From the IMG/VR virus record IMGVR_UViG_3300043395_003277, positions 1 to 64,000 of that record: a stretch of DNA of 64,000 nucleotides; one strand, 5' to 3'. Below are positions 54,823-63,037 of this stretch, one piece after another. The notes under the pieces were generated by a model. That model was not told the DNA's origin. It saw nothing but the letters and a program-made list of their open reading frames with translations, and did not search any database. A program made the position numbers and the translations under genes. This stretch comes from a virus. Numbering within the stretch: the stretch's first letter is position 1; each line of letters opens with the position of its first letter.

Positions 54823-55127
54823 AAGCAGTGGATGAGATCCATGATTGCCCTGGAGGCGTCTGCCCTGTACCCTGGGCAGTGAAAGAGGAGCCTGTCATTT
54901 TGTCCCAGGACACGGTTAATCATCCATCGCATTACACCGATGGTGAAATCGAGTGCATTGAAGCAATTGAAGCTTCTTTAACTGCAGACGAATATCGTGG
55001 TTACCTGAAAGGCAACATACAAAAGTATGTCTGGCGCGAACGCCTTAAAGGAGGTACTGAATCACTGCGCAAAGCACAGTGGTATATTGAGCGCCTAATT
55101 CGATTAGACGAAGCTCAAAAAGGCTGA
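54621..55127 (+). CDS. DUF3310 protein
   Basis: 168 codons from ATG 54621. The C-terminal 60 residues (DTVNHPSHYTDGEIECIEAI, YLKGNIQKYVWRERLKGG, SLRKAQWYIERLI) are a clear DUF3310 domain, common in phages near replication and nucleotide genes; function unknown. The N-terminal 68 residues overlap another ORF, so translation may start later, although no nearer ATG is in frame before the domain. Confidence 0.7.
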   Translation: MRTRLESESVASRGATARNDGLHSFDGRSAGEVPSFLATTEELSAGTGGAIGEGETSVGKTSWFAPVEAVDEIHDCPGGVCPVPWAVKEEPVILSQDTVNHPSHYTDGEIECIEAIEASLTADEYRGYLKGNIQKYVWRERLKGGTESLRKAQWYIERLIRLDEAQKG

Positions 55128-55423
55128 AGGTCGTCTTCTTCATCATCGTACTCGTCGTCGTCATAAACACATGCGGCGGCGAGTTCTGCTAGTTCAATAT
55201 CTGTTGGAATATCAAATTCAATCGAAACGTTTTCGTCTTCCATCAAAGACTTGAGTGCATACCACTCCATCAATCTTTGGTGATATAAATTAAGAAGAGC
55301 GTAATACAGCTCTTCCCACGTCATCTCCTTGGCGGCAAGCTCTGCTTTGCGCATGGAAAATTGCAGCTCCAAGGGAAGCTCAAATTCCTTGGGTTCAACT
55401 GAACGTTCCATTCCGCTCTGCAT
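55115..55423 (-). CDS. NblA-like protein with acidic tail
   Basis: 102 residues. Residues 13-60 (FELPLELQFSMRKAELAAKE, TWEELYYALLNLYHQRLMEW, YALKSLM) match the two-helix NblA pattern (ExxLExQF...R...M...E...L..LY.Q.M...). NblA tags phycobilisomes for degradation and is carried by some freshwater cyanophages. The acidic extension (DDDEYDDEEDD) is not typical. The match is by eye and other short helical cyanobacterial families are possible. Confidence 0.5.
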   Translation of the reverse strand: MQSGMERSVEPKEFELPLELQFSMRKAELAAKEMTWEELYYALLNLYHQRLMEWYALKSLMEDENVSIEFDIPTDIELAELAAACVYDDDEYDDEEDDLQPF

Positions 55424-55447
55424 ATTCTCAATGCAATTATTCTAAGC

Positions 55448-56107
55448 CTAGCCGCCAAATACAAGATCTGTGTCTTCGTGGCTGTACTCGCACCAGATAT
55501 TGTCATCAATCTGGAAGTCGTTAGCAAATTGCGACAGGATGTAAGGACTGATGTTTTCTTCCAGGCGCCTGATTGCACGCACCTCATGTGGCGCAGCAGT
55601 GTAATTCCTAAAAGCTTTCAAAAGGATTTCTGTTGACGACCAAGGATTGGCATCTATTTCTGTTAAAAATAAATTGATTTCTTCTCTGCGTCGATCCAGC
55701 AAACCTCCTACAACCTTGTGGTACACATCAAAGATCCAGTGCCCCATTTCCTCTGTTGCACTGCAGAAATCTTCCCTTTCAATTGCGTCAACAATACCGC
55801 TGTAAAGAAAAGGTTCCCATCCTACCGAATGGATAAATGAAATCAAGGCCTGGCGCATGTGATCATCCAGTCCAAGATTAAGCTTTAACAGTTGAGTGTC
55901 GATTACACCCACCTCGTGGAAGAGGTATTCCAGGGCTTTTTCTCGACTACAACGTTGCCCTTGTTTGACTGGTGAGCCATCTGGGTAATATTGGGTGCCG
56001 AAACCAATAGTGTAGGGTTCGACACCCGTGGCGGGATCTGCGTACGCCTTTTCGCTAAACCCTTCGTATTTACGAATTAGGTTAATGGCATGCGTAAAAT
56101 CCGCCAT
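55448..56107 (-). CDS. T4-type lysozyme (GH24)
   Basis: 219 residues. IRKYEGFSEKAYADPATGVE, PYTIGFGTQYY contain the Glu/Asp/Thr catalytic pattern of GH24 muramidases; later LISFIHSVGWEPF and GLLDRRREEINLFL match the helical lobe. The C-terminal 60 residues are an extra domain. As the two-domain endolysin at 45464 also exists, this enzyme may be virion-associated. Confidence 0.75.
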   Translation of the reverse strand: MADFTHAINLIRKYEGFSEKAYADPATGVEPYTIGFGTQYYPDGSPVKQGQRCSREKALEYLFHEVGVIDTQLLKLNLGLDDHMRQALISFIHSVGWEPFLYSGIVDAIEREDFCSATEEMGHWIFDVYHKVVGGLLDRRREEINLFLTEIDANPWSSTEILLKAFRNYTAAPHEVRAIRRLEENISPYILSQFANDFQIDDNIWCEYSHEDTDLVFGG

Positions 56108-56179
56108 GGTAATAATAAATAGTTATCACCAATATACACAATTTTAAAAGCGACGGCCGCATTGCGATGCTACCCTGGC

Positions 56180-56193
56180 ATTGACATGTCAAT
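56180..56193. promoter_or_regulatory. Perfect 14-bp palindrome ATTGACATGTCAAT
   Basis: ATTGACATGTCAAT lies 10 bases before the HNH-AP2 ATG at 56203. It includes a TTGACA that could be a -35 box and is symmetrical, as an operator would be. Confidence 0.4.
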
Positions 56194-56202
56194 AAGCTTA
56201 CA

Positions 56203-56754
56203 ATGAAAGTCAAATCACTTCCGTCTTTTGAGGTATTATCGGAACATTTTGAACTTGCTGGTAACGATGTTGTATGGAAAAAGAACTATTTTAAAGCACG
56301 TGTCGGGAAGCGTGCAGGGTACAAACGGTCCGATGGATATGTTGAAATTAAATTTCAACATCAAAAAATGCTAGCCCATCGAGTTGCGTATGTTTTACAT
56401 AACAAAAAAGATCCTGGCGACTTTTTTATTGACCATATAGACAACAATCCGTCAAACAACAATCCAGATAATTTAAGGATTGCAACGCACTGTCAAAATC
56501 TTGTTAATTCAAGAAGACTAAGACGCAATAATACATCGGGCAAGCACGGTGTCAATAAAGCTATTGTTAATGGAATTGAATATTGGAAAGCGACAATCAG
56601 CATTGAAAACAAAAACTATTTTATTGGAGCATATGCAACAAAAGAGGCGGCAATTGCCGCCCGTGAAGTTGCCGAAAAATTCGCTTATGGAGAATTTTCA
56701 CCACTAACGGCCTTGCCCGCGCCACGGCTTTTTCCCCTTGCGCCTGGGTCTTGA
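56203..56754 (+). CDS. HNH homing endonuclease with AP2 domain
   Basis: 183 codons. DGYVEIKFQHQKMLAHRVAY, core FFIDHIDNNPSNNNPDNLRI, then SGKHGVNKAIVNGIEYWKAT and YFIGAYATKEAAIAAREVAE form HNH plus AP2. It is very AT-rich until about 56700, where composition changes. The final 17 codons are antisense to the conserved 41-residue gene at 56704-56829, so the authentic protein should end near GEFS. The gene has inserted against that gene's 3' end. Confidence 0.85.
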   Translation: MKVKSLPSFEVLSEHFELAGNDVVWKKNYFKARVGKRAGYKRSDGYVEIKFQHQKMLAHRVAYVLHNKKDPGDFFIDHIDNNPSNNNPDNLRIATHCQNLVNSRRLRRNNTSGKHGVNKAIVNGIEYWKATISIENKNYFIGAYATKEAAIAAREVAEKFAYGEFSPLTALPAPRLFPLAPGS

Positions 56755-56829
56755 ATTTGCTCCTTGTCCAATTGATGTTGTCTTGGGCTTGCCTTCGACA
56801 TGAGCAGTGTTGGATTTGGGTTTTGCCAT
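56704..56829 (-). CDS. Conserved small basic phage protein, 41 residues
   Basis: MAKPKSNTAHVEGKPKTTSI, GQGANSRPRRKGKKPWRGQG, R. The KTTSIGQG...SRPR-KG motif is a small basic protein I know from many marine phages; function unknown. Its 3' end overlaps the tail of the HNH-AP2 gene on the other strand. Confidence 0.75.
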   Translation of the reverse strand: MAKPKSNTAHVEGKPKTTSIGQGANSRPRRKGKKPWRGQGR

Positions 56830-56834
56830 AAAAG

Positions 56835-57122
56835 TTACCAGTTGTAATTACAGGCCCACCACCCAGGAGTCAGTTTGTTTTTCTTCTCCGAGCAGTTGTG
56901 CCTGGCCTTGAAGTTAGCACGTCTATCCTCGTCTTGATGCTGAAGATAATCTTGATATCCCCTGGCACCAAAACGTACTATTGCTTCCTTGCCATCTTGA
57001 CAAGCCTTGACAACATACTTGTGCTTATCCCCCTTTGGAGCACGCTGCGGCTTATTACATTCCATCTTATCCTTCTGATATCTCTTAGCAGCTTTAGCTG
57101 CTTTTTTCCTTTGTTCAGACAT
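56835..57122 (-). CDS. DUF5754-like phage protein
   Basis: 95 residues. KYVVKACQDGKEAIVRFGAR, FKARHNCSEKKNKLTPGWWA, CNYNW follow the pattern VVKA...VRFG...R..FRARH.C....K.T..YWAC of a small phage family (DUF5754 in my memory). The Cys/His could bind zinc. It lies in the run with the 940-residue virion protein, with one-base overlap. Confidence 0.65.
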   Translation of the reverse strand: MSEQRKKAAKAAKRYQKDKMECNKPQRAPKGDKHKYVVKACQDGKEAIVRFGARGYQDYLQHQDEDRRANFKARHNCSEKKNKLTPGWWACNYNW

Positions 57123-59944
57123 TAACTAAATCCTTTAAATAAAGATGTGAATTCGCCAAGGATTTTCTTTCCTGTAGTGGATTTGTAGTCCTCGTCTGTT
57201 TTATCTTCTTCAAATAGTTTAAAATAGCTAGGCGCACTTTCTTCCTCTTCTGTTGGTGCGGCTTCTTGATCAGAGAATAAATTCTCAACAGATGCCAGAC
57301 TTTCAAAGGGATCTTTACTAGTAAGACCAGCGTAGCTGCCACCAAGGGTCAGCCCGCCCGGCTTGGTGCCTTGCGTCACAAGTTCCATTTCACCTCGATC
57401 AATATCCGTCATAAAACTTCCGTAAAATTCATCTTCCGATCCTTGATAACCAGCATTTTTAAAGATCTGGTAAAGTTGCGTTTCTTCTCCTGTTCCTGTT
57501 GTAATAGGTTTTGCATCTTCTGGGCGTTCAATATATTCAACACCTAAACGTTCTTGTGTTGGCGTTAACCGTTTTTCGTTTAAGTATTGTATGGATTGAC
57601 GAATCTGCTGAGCAGCATTCGTGCGGAAAGAATTAATAATATAATTTCGTACTTCATCGACGCCAGCGTCAGTACCAGAGAGTCCTTGAGATTCAAGCAA
57701 TTTATCCCACTCAGCTTTGTCTGTTGTTGGATCAATCCCTTGCAGCATGGTATCTGCAAAGGTTTCTGGGGTAATGAAATTCATAAATGTCATGTCCCCC
57801 AGATCATTCTTCTCTGTTGCAATAGCAGGTATTAAGTTGTTGTCAATATAGTCATTTGCATCTTTAAACGTCAGAACATCTTCTGCAGCATCGAAACCAT
57901 AAGTGGTACCGCCAAGCACCTCGTAGTGTAGTTTTGCAAACTGCTGGGGGTCGTTAATATCCAATCCGTAATAATATGACCAATAAGCCCAGGTTTTTCC
58001 TGTGTCACCTACCAAGGAATTTGGATCGCTTTTGGCTGCTGCATAATCAGCGGCAATAGTTTCCTTTTGAGTTTGATATTTAGCAATCTTTGGATCATCC
58101 GGAGTGAAATTGCCAGTTGGATTAAGATAAAACTCTGGATCAAAAGCTTTGGCACTTGTGCTGTAAATCTGATTTAGATAACTGCGTGCCCTCAAATCTG
58201 CAATATCTTTCAATGCATCAAGTGCGCTTTGTGTTTGGAAAATATTCTGCTCTGCTTTTTCAACATCCATATAACTGGCAAACTCTGACATTGATTTTGA
58301 ACTATCAAAGCGTGGTACCAAGTAATCCTTAATGTATTTTTCCGCAAATTTAGCATCAAGAGTATATGTTTTTGTGGGATCTTCAATGTCCTGAAATGTT
58401 GCTCCTTCTTTATAACGTTGCGTGAGCTGCTCGTCAAACCATTTCTGCCAGTTGTAGACCGCTGTACTCCTAGAGGGCACTCCGGTAACTTTCTCTAGTG
58501 CGGATTTAAATTTATCTGCAGCACCTTCTTGTCCTCCCATCCAGCCCATCATGCCACCGGCGCTAAAATCGCCCATGATGGAATTAGTTAAATCACTGCT
58601 AAGCGAAAAAACTTCCTTAAAACCTTCTAACTGAGAGTACGTTTCAAATTGTTGTTCTTCTTGTTTTGCATTTTGCAATGCTTTAAGAGATTCCCGAAGC
58701 GTATCTAGGGTCATTGCCCCAAACATTCGTTCTTTTTCTCTTTCTGCTTCGCTGGCAAGCTGTGAAACCTTCTCGCCAAGAATGGCGCCTTCGCCTACGC
58801 CTAAAACTCTATCTCGATAAAGCTGATAATCAGCATCTGTCAGGTACTCTGTGTATTTTTGAACAAGTGCTGCGTTCTGTTCTTGATTGCCACGTGCCCC
58901 TTGGTCTTTACCAATGGTGGTGTAGTGGTAATGAGAATAAAGATTCCTATCAAAACGACCAAGGATATCAAGATCGTCTGTTTCAACAGCATTGTTAAAA
59001 CGCTGATCAGCTTGACTTCCTAAAGCGCCTGTCTGCGTGCGGTAATAAAGCGAGTCAAAGGGGCCAATCGGTGGTTGAGCACCTTCTGAGTCGTCCCAGG
59101 GCTGGAGGCGGTCTTTTAAATAGTATCCTTTGTAAGAACTTTTAGCTGCGTCAATAAAATAATCTTTTTCTTCTTCTGTTATATAACCACTATCGACGGC
59201 ATCTTCTAGTTCTTGTCGTGGAAGTCCATCGCGATTACTTAAATACTTGGGATCTTCCGGTGTTCCTGTTGCCGTCTTCTGATAATAATCTGCAACCTTA
59301 TTACTCCAATCATTTAATATTGAGTTTCTTGTATTTGTCCATTGATTATCTTTGTTATCAGCAACATATTGCTCCCTAAGTGCATCTTGCTCTTTGTTAT
59401 ATTCAACAGAAAGTTCTTCGCGTAAGCGATCTTGTTCTTGATTGTATTGAACAGCACGTTGCTCTCTAAGGGCATCTTGCTGTTGGTTATAAGCAGTTAC
59501 CTCTGCTTGAGCAGTTGTATTGTTTGTATTTAACTCAGTAATTTTTGTCCTAAGGCTGTCTTTTTGTTGTGTAGACAGTGAATCTAGGAAACCGCTATTA
59601 AATTGTTCAGATAGTTTTTTGTCGTAAGTTAATGCTTTTTCGTTCCAGCCGGATCCAGTGGGTTGCGTCCAGCTGATCTTTTTGCTTCCGTCTGCTAACG
59701 TTTTAACCCAAAACGTTGTGGTTGTTGGGTACTGTGTTGCGTAATCTGCTTGTGTTTTATATGGAAATTGATCTACAAAATCAACAGCAGTTGAATAAGG
59801 TAGTTGATCAATAAAGTCTTGAGCTGTTTTGTAAGGATAAATAACCTCTGGCTTTATAGTGCTATAAAATTCTGTATGATGCACCCCGTAATCAGTTGGC
59901 AGCGCAAAAGATTGCCAACCTGTTTTTTCATTCCATACAGCCAT
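57122..59944 (-). CDS. Large 940-residue virion-type protein with coiled coil
   Basis: Residues about 130-240 contain three tandem repeats of the type QQDALREQRAVQYNQEQDRL / REELSVEYNKEQDALREQYV, a long helical coiled coil. Near the N-terminus AQDFIDQLPYSTAVDFVDQF and QADYATQYP are short repeats. The remainder is acidic and helical, with Gln-rich segments. No enzyme motif is visible. Length and composition fit an internal or ejected virion protein or a tail-tube-associated protein. Confidence 0.7.
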   Translation of the reverse strand: MAVWNEKTGWQSFALPTDYGVHHTEFYSTIKPEVIYPYKTAQDFIDQLPYSTAVDFVDQFPYKTQADYATQYPTTTTFWVKTLADGSKKISWTQPTGSGWNEKALTYDKKLSEQFNSGFLDSLSTQQKDSLRTKITELNTNNTTAQAEVTAYNQQQDALREQRAVQYNQEQDRLREELSVEYNKEQDALREQYVADNKDNQWTNTRNSILNDWSNKVADYYQKTATGTPEDPKYLSNRDGLPRQELEDAVDSGYITEEEKDYFIDAAKSSYKGYYLKDRLQPWDDSEGAQPPIGPFDSLYYRTQTGALGSQADQRFNNAVETDDLDILGRFDRNLYSHYHYTTIGKDQGARGNQEQNAALVQKYTEYLTDADYQLYRDRVLGVGEGAILGEKVSQLASEAEREKERMFGAMTLDTLRESLKALQNAKQEEQQFETYSQLEGFKEVFSLSSDLTNSIMGDFSAGGMMGWMGGQEGAADKFKSALEKVTGVPSRSTAVYNWQKWFDEQLTQRYKEGATFQDIEDPTKTYTLDAKFAEKYIKDYLVPRFDSSKSMSEFASYMDVEKAEQNIFQTQSALDALKDIADLRARSYLNQIYSTSAKAFDPEFYLNPTGNFTPDDPKIAKYQTQKETIAADYAAAKSDPNSLVGDTGKTWAYWSYYYGLDINDPQQFAKLHYEVLGGTTYGFDAAEDVLTFKDANDYIDNNLIPAIATEKNDLGDMTFMNFITPETFADTMLQGIDPTTDKAEWDKLLESQGLSGTDAGVDEVRNYIINSFRTNAAQQIRQSIQYLNEKRLTPTQERLGVEYIERPEDAKPITTGTGEETQLYQIFKNAGYQGSEDEFYGSFMTDIDRGEMELVTQGTKPGGLTLGGSYAGLTSKDPFESLASVENLFSDQEAAPTEEEESAPSYFKLFEEDKTDEDYKSTTGKKILGEFTSLFKGFS

Positions 59945-60282
59945 TAAAAATCACCAAAGATAAAAACAGATTTTTGATTAGTCCAGGCTTCAATCCTATC
60001 AAGGTTTTCAAGTGAAAAAAACTCTTGTTTCTGGAACCAGGTCTTCATGTCTTCCGATCCCTTGTTGGCATTGCAACGCCGACAGCAAGGAAGTAAATTA
60101 TGGCGATTAGAAGATCCAGATTTAAACCGTGGGACAATATGATCCAAGCTTGTTGCTTTATCTAAGCAATATCCGCATTTATGATTCCAGGCTTCGTATA
60201 TACTTTCGCGAAATTTCTTTTTTGCCAATTTAGGAGTTAATTCAACTAGCAGGGCGAGGGGCTCATGCTCGTTGCAGTACAT
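59944..60282 (-). CDS. HNH nuclease, packaging-type
   Basis: 112 residues. CGYCLDKATSLDHIVPRFKS, GSSNRHNLLPCCRRCNANKG is a full HNH core with zinc-binding Cys pairs. LTPKLAKKKFRESIYEAWN precedes it. Small HNH proteins of this shape act with terminase in phage DNA packaging, and here it is coupled (one-base overlap) to a virion gene rather than loosely inserted, unlike the homing nucleases elsewhere. Confidence 0.8.
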   Translation of the reverse strand: MYCNEHEPLALLVELTPKLAKKKFRESIYEAWNHKCGYCLDKATSLDHIVPRFKSGSSNRHNLLPCCRRCNANKGSEDMKTWFQKQEFFSLENLDRIEAWTNQKSVFIFGDF

Positions 60283-60366
60283 ACTCTTTGATTGCCGTTA
60301 ATTTATTCTAATTTCCACACACGTATAAAGAACTGCTACTGACACATGAAGTTTAGATTAAGACTC

Positions 60367-60394
60367 TTGACGCAACACATGAGATGGGTATGCT
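60367..60394 (+). promoter_or_regulatory. Sigma70-like promoter
   Basis: TTGACG (60367-60372), 16-base spacer, TATGCT (60389-60394). Transcription would start near 60401, after the first ATG (60398) of the HTH gene, which argues for the second ATG at 60419. Confidence 0.5.
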
Positions 60395-60418
60395 GCGATG
60401 GCAAGCGTTACACGCGCC

Positions 60419-60640
60419 ATGTCACAGAGCACCGGATGGGTGTCCGTCCAAAAAGCAGAAGAGATGCTTGGGCTGGACCGCAAAACTCTCTTCAAGTACC
60501 GCGATGACGGCACCCTGAAGCTTGGTCCTCATTACGCAGCTTTTCCTGAGACCCGCTCCAGGGATGGTTACCGCTGGAACGTAAACGCAGTCAGGAAACA
60601 GCTGCGAAAGCTCGAGCGTGTTGCTGAGGTTGCTGCTTAG
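60419..60640 (+). CDS. Excisionase-like helix-turn-helix protein
   Basis: 73 residues from ATG 60419. TGWVSVQKAEEMLGLDRKTL, FKYRDDGTLKLGPHY and YRWNVNAVRKQLRKLE form a MerR/excisionase-type winged HTH. It is convergent with the integrase-like gene and overlaps it by 50 bases, an arrangement that recalls xis-int modules. Confidence 0.65.
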   Translation: MSQSTGWVSVQKAEEMLGLDRKTLFKYRDDGTLKLGPHYAAFPETRSRDGYRWNVNAVRKQLRKLERVAEVAA

Positions 60641-61019
60641 GCTTATGGTAAAAGCTTTTGCGTAAACGATGCGCCAAGATTAAGTCAGTCACATTTAATG
60701 TGACCTCTTGATATGCCATCGTTCGATACAAGGACGAACAAAGGGGACCTAAGCAGCTCTGAATGTTTCGGGGCTGCTTTTCTTTTAGTTGAAACAGTGC
60801 AACCCACTGTGGGTGTAGTGGTCGAATCGATCTTTTCTTGTCGTCAAAAAGAATACAGTCTTCTTGCCAGGTCCACTGTTTATCACGAAACTGATCTGGG
60901 GTAATTCCAAATGTGGCAACCATTCCATAAAGCCAGGCCACGGATTTGGTTGCACGTTTCGCATCGAGGTTGAAGTAGTCATCCACGATGCGCTGATCAA
61001 GCGGTGGAGCGTGTCTCAT
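60591..61019 (-). CDS. Integrase-like protein, probably catalytically dead
   Basis: 142 residues from ATG 61019. AWLYGMVATFGITPDQFRDK, SIRPLHPQWVALFQLKEKQP and LNVTDLILAHRLRKSFYHKP follow the central and box II parts of cyanobacterial tyrosine recombinases (ATYGLRP..., PLxPEWV, HxLR). The N-terminal arm is missing and the conserved catalytic Tyr region is absent or altered. It may be a remnant of an integration module or a domesticated DNA-binding protein. Confidence 0.5.
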   Translation of the reverse strand: MRHAPPLDQRIVDDYFNLDAKRATKSVAWLYGMVATFGITPDQFRDKQWTWQEDCILFDDKKRSIRPLHPQWVALFQLKEKQPRNIQSCLGPLCSSLYRTMAYQEVTLNVTDLILAHRLRKSFYHKPKQQPQQHARAFAAVS

Positions 61020-61140
61020 GATTGTAATGAATTGAAGTACACCCAACCTATCACCACAGGCGCACTGGCAGCAGGATTGAAAGGAAACCTTAACGAGTCT
61101 ATTTAGACTCACTATAAGTTTACCTTATGGGTGTTTTTAC

Positions 61141-61371
61141 TTAGTCGGTGGGTCCTACCCCGCTGGCGAAAGCGGCCCAAGCCAATCCAATCGCTTCAAT
61201 AGTCGAGGTTTCGTTGTTTTCATACGGAAGATAAACAACATCTCCGGCGTGATACGTCACTGGTGTGCCCTCGTAACTAATCGGACTAAAGCCTCGCTTT
61301 CGTACTTCTTGTTGCTCTGGGGATGGAAGTGTAGTTGTGTCTACAACATCACCAAATTTAGGCTCAGACAT
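61141..61371 (-). CDS. Small hypothetical protein
   Basis: 76 residues from ATG 61371 (MSEPKFGDVVDTTTLPSPEQ, then VTYHAGDVVYLPYENNETST). It overlaps the end of the glycosyltransferase fusion by 8 bases. Unknown. Confidence 0.6.
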   Translation of the reverse strand: MSEPKFGDVVDTTTLPSPEQQEVRKRGFSPISYEGTPVTYHAGDVVYLPYENNETSTIEAIGLAWAAFASGVGPTD

Positions 61372-62974
61372 TTTTGAATACCAAAAGATTTTGAACAAAC
61401 CAACCCATGTGATAACCCTGCATCATTTCATTGCGAAGGTCTTCGGCCAAACGCGTGTCTTCACTCAAACCTTTTGAAACAAACAGAGAACGCCAATACT
61501 CTTTTTCTTGGCAGTTGATGTGTCCAACACCGCCTTGTCCAGGTTTTGCTGCTGTCCAAATTAAAGTACCACCTGGCTCAATTAAATTATAAACAGCATC
61601 TACAATTTCATAGTTTCTGATTGATTCAATGTGTTCTGCAACTTCCAGGCAGATTACTGTATCAGCGGAATCTGTAACGCTGAATAAGTCCTGGCAATAT
61701 AAGTGTAATTTATTTTTTACACGCTCATCTATGTCATATCCAATTGCTTCAACGCCCCGCTCTCGCAAGGAGTGGACATACATTCCTGGCCCACACCCAA
61801 CATCAATAACTTTTTGTGGTTTAAGTTCAGTATGTATCCAGTGCGCAAGTCGGTCAGCAAACGGTTTTTCTTCCTCCTCTAATTCTGCGTAATCAATATT
61901 CCTTAATTGATACCAGCCCTTATCATTTAAGTTCGCAATATCTTTAAAGATCTTGTCGTATTTTTTGCCACAAGATTCCAGGCCATATCGGCTTCTTGTC
62001 ATATCTGCAACGGCATGACGATCAAGTATATCAACTTGTTCTACGGCATCCATCCAATCTTGAAGAGTGTGACAACGAAATCCCGTGACCCCATCAATGA
62101 TGGTTTCTGTAAATGCGCCATAATCTACAGCAATTAATGGCGTACCACACAACATTGCTTCTACACCACTACCTCCGAATGGCTCCGTGAAATTCGTTGG
62201 CATTAATGCAGCTTTTGCATGACGCAAGAAATGAGAACGTTCTTTACCAACTAGTGGACCTCTGTAAATAATGTTTGGATGTTCCCAGGGGGATGGGTCT
62301 CCTTGTCCTGCAATTACAACCGGGATTGAACTGCGTGCGGCAATTTCTTTAACGGTGTCCATTCCTTTGACCGAACAAATGCGCCCAAGGAAAGCAAGGT
62401 AGCCACCCTTCTCGTACCGTGGATCCCACTCATCAAGATCAAAGTAATTAGGCACCACCCATTCATAGTTTTTGCCCTGTCTGTCTTCTTTGCCCTGGTG
62501 GTAATGCATCCAGGCATATGACTCAAAGATCCGAAAACTATTCGGCATCAAAGTCGGATATCCAATCCCAGTTTCGACATGGTGATGCGTGGGGAACTTC
62601 TCCATGAGGATTTGGTGAGCATGGCCAAAGGGATGACAAATAATGTCCCCTGGCTCCAGGCGTTTACGCATCTCAACGATCAAACGTTCTTCAAATGCTT
62701 GATGCCCTTCACTACCAACAGTTGCGTCATCCCCATGAAAATCGGTTTTCTTTCGATCTCCATAGAATTTTTTGAATTCTTGCCTGGTCAAGATCGGTAC
62801 GTGTTCTGTTGCACCTGCTTCGCTACCTTCGTTACTGTATTCAATCACGTCATAACCATATGCCTGCATCATTTTAGGAAAGCGTAAAGCTTTGCCGGTA
62901 AAAGCACAGTGGGAATATTCACTGGTTGCTTGTGTATGAAAAATACCGACCAGGTGCAAGCGAGGTTTTGCCAT
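61364..62974 (-). CDS. Glycosyltransferase-methyltransferase fusion
   Basis: 536 residues. Residues 1-350 form a GT-B glycosyltransferase (YLAFLGRICSVKGMDTVKEI, VVIAGQGDPSPWEHPNIIYR, ALMPTNFTEPFGGSGVEAML, CGTPLIAVDYGAF with the GT4 E...G..E pattern). Residues 385-536 form a SAM methyltransferase (VIDVGCGPGMYVHSLRERGV, AIGYDID, VICLEVAEHIES, PGGTLIWTAAKPGQGGVGHI). One protein could add a sugar and methylate it, probably on host or virion surface glycans. Confidence 0.8.
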   Translation of the reverse strand: MAKPRLHLVGIFHTQATSEYSHCAFTGKALRFPKMMQAYGYDVIEYSNEGSEAGATEHVPILTRQEFKKFYGDRKKTDFHGDDATVGSEGHQAFEERLIVEMRKRLEPGDIICHPFGHAHQILMEKFPTHHHVETGIGYPTLMPNSFRIFESYAWMHYHQGKEDRQGKNYEWVVPNYFDLDEWDPRYEKGGYLAFLGRICSVKGMDTVKEIAARSSIPVVIAGQGDPSPWEHPNIIYRGPLVGKERSHFLRHAKAALMPTNFTEPFGGSGVEAMLCGTPLIAVDYGAFTETIIDGVTGFRCHTLQDWMDAVEQVDILDRHAVADMTRSRYGLESCGKKYDKIFKDIANLNDKGWYQLRNIDYAELEEEEKPFADRLAHWIHTELKPQKVIDVGCGPGMYVHSLRERGVEAIGYDIDERVKNKLHLYCQDLFSVTDSADTVICLEVAEHIESIRNYEIVDAVYNLIEPGGTLIWTAAKPGQGGVGHINCQEKEYWRSLFVSKGLSEDTRLAEDLRNEMMQGYHMGWFVQNLLVFKNV

Positions 62975-63037
62975 GGTTGATAAACGTTTTGACAGTATCT
63001 ATCAAGGATAGATCAAAACCAAACTAAAATACAGTCT

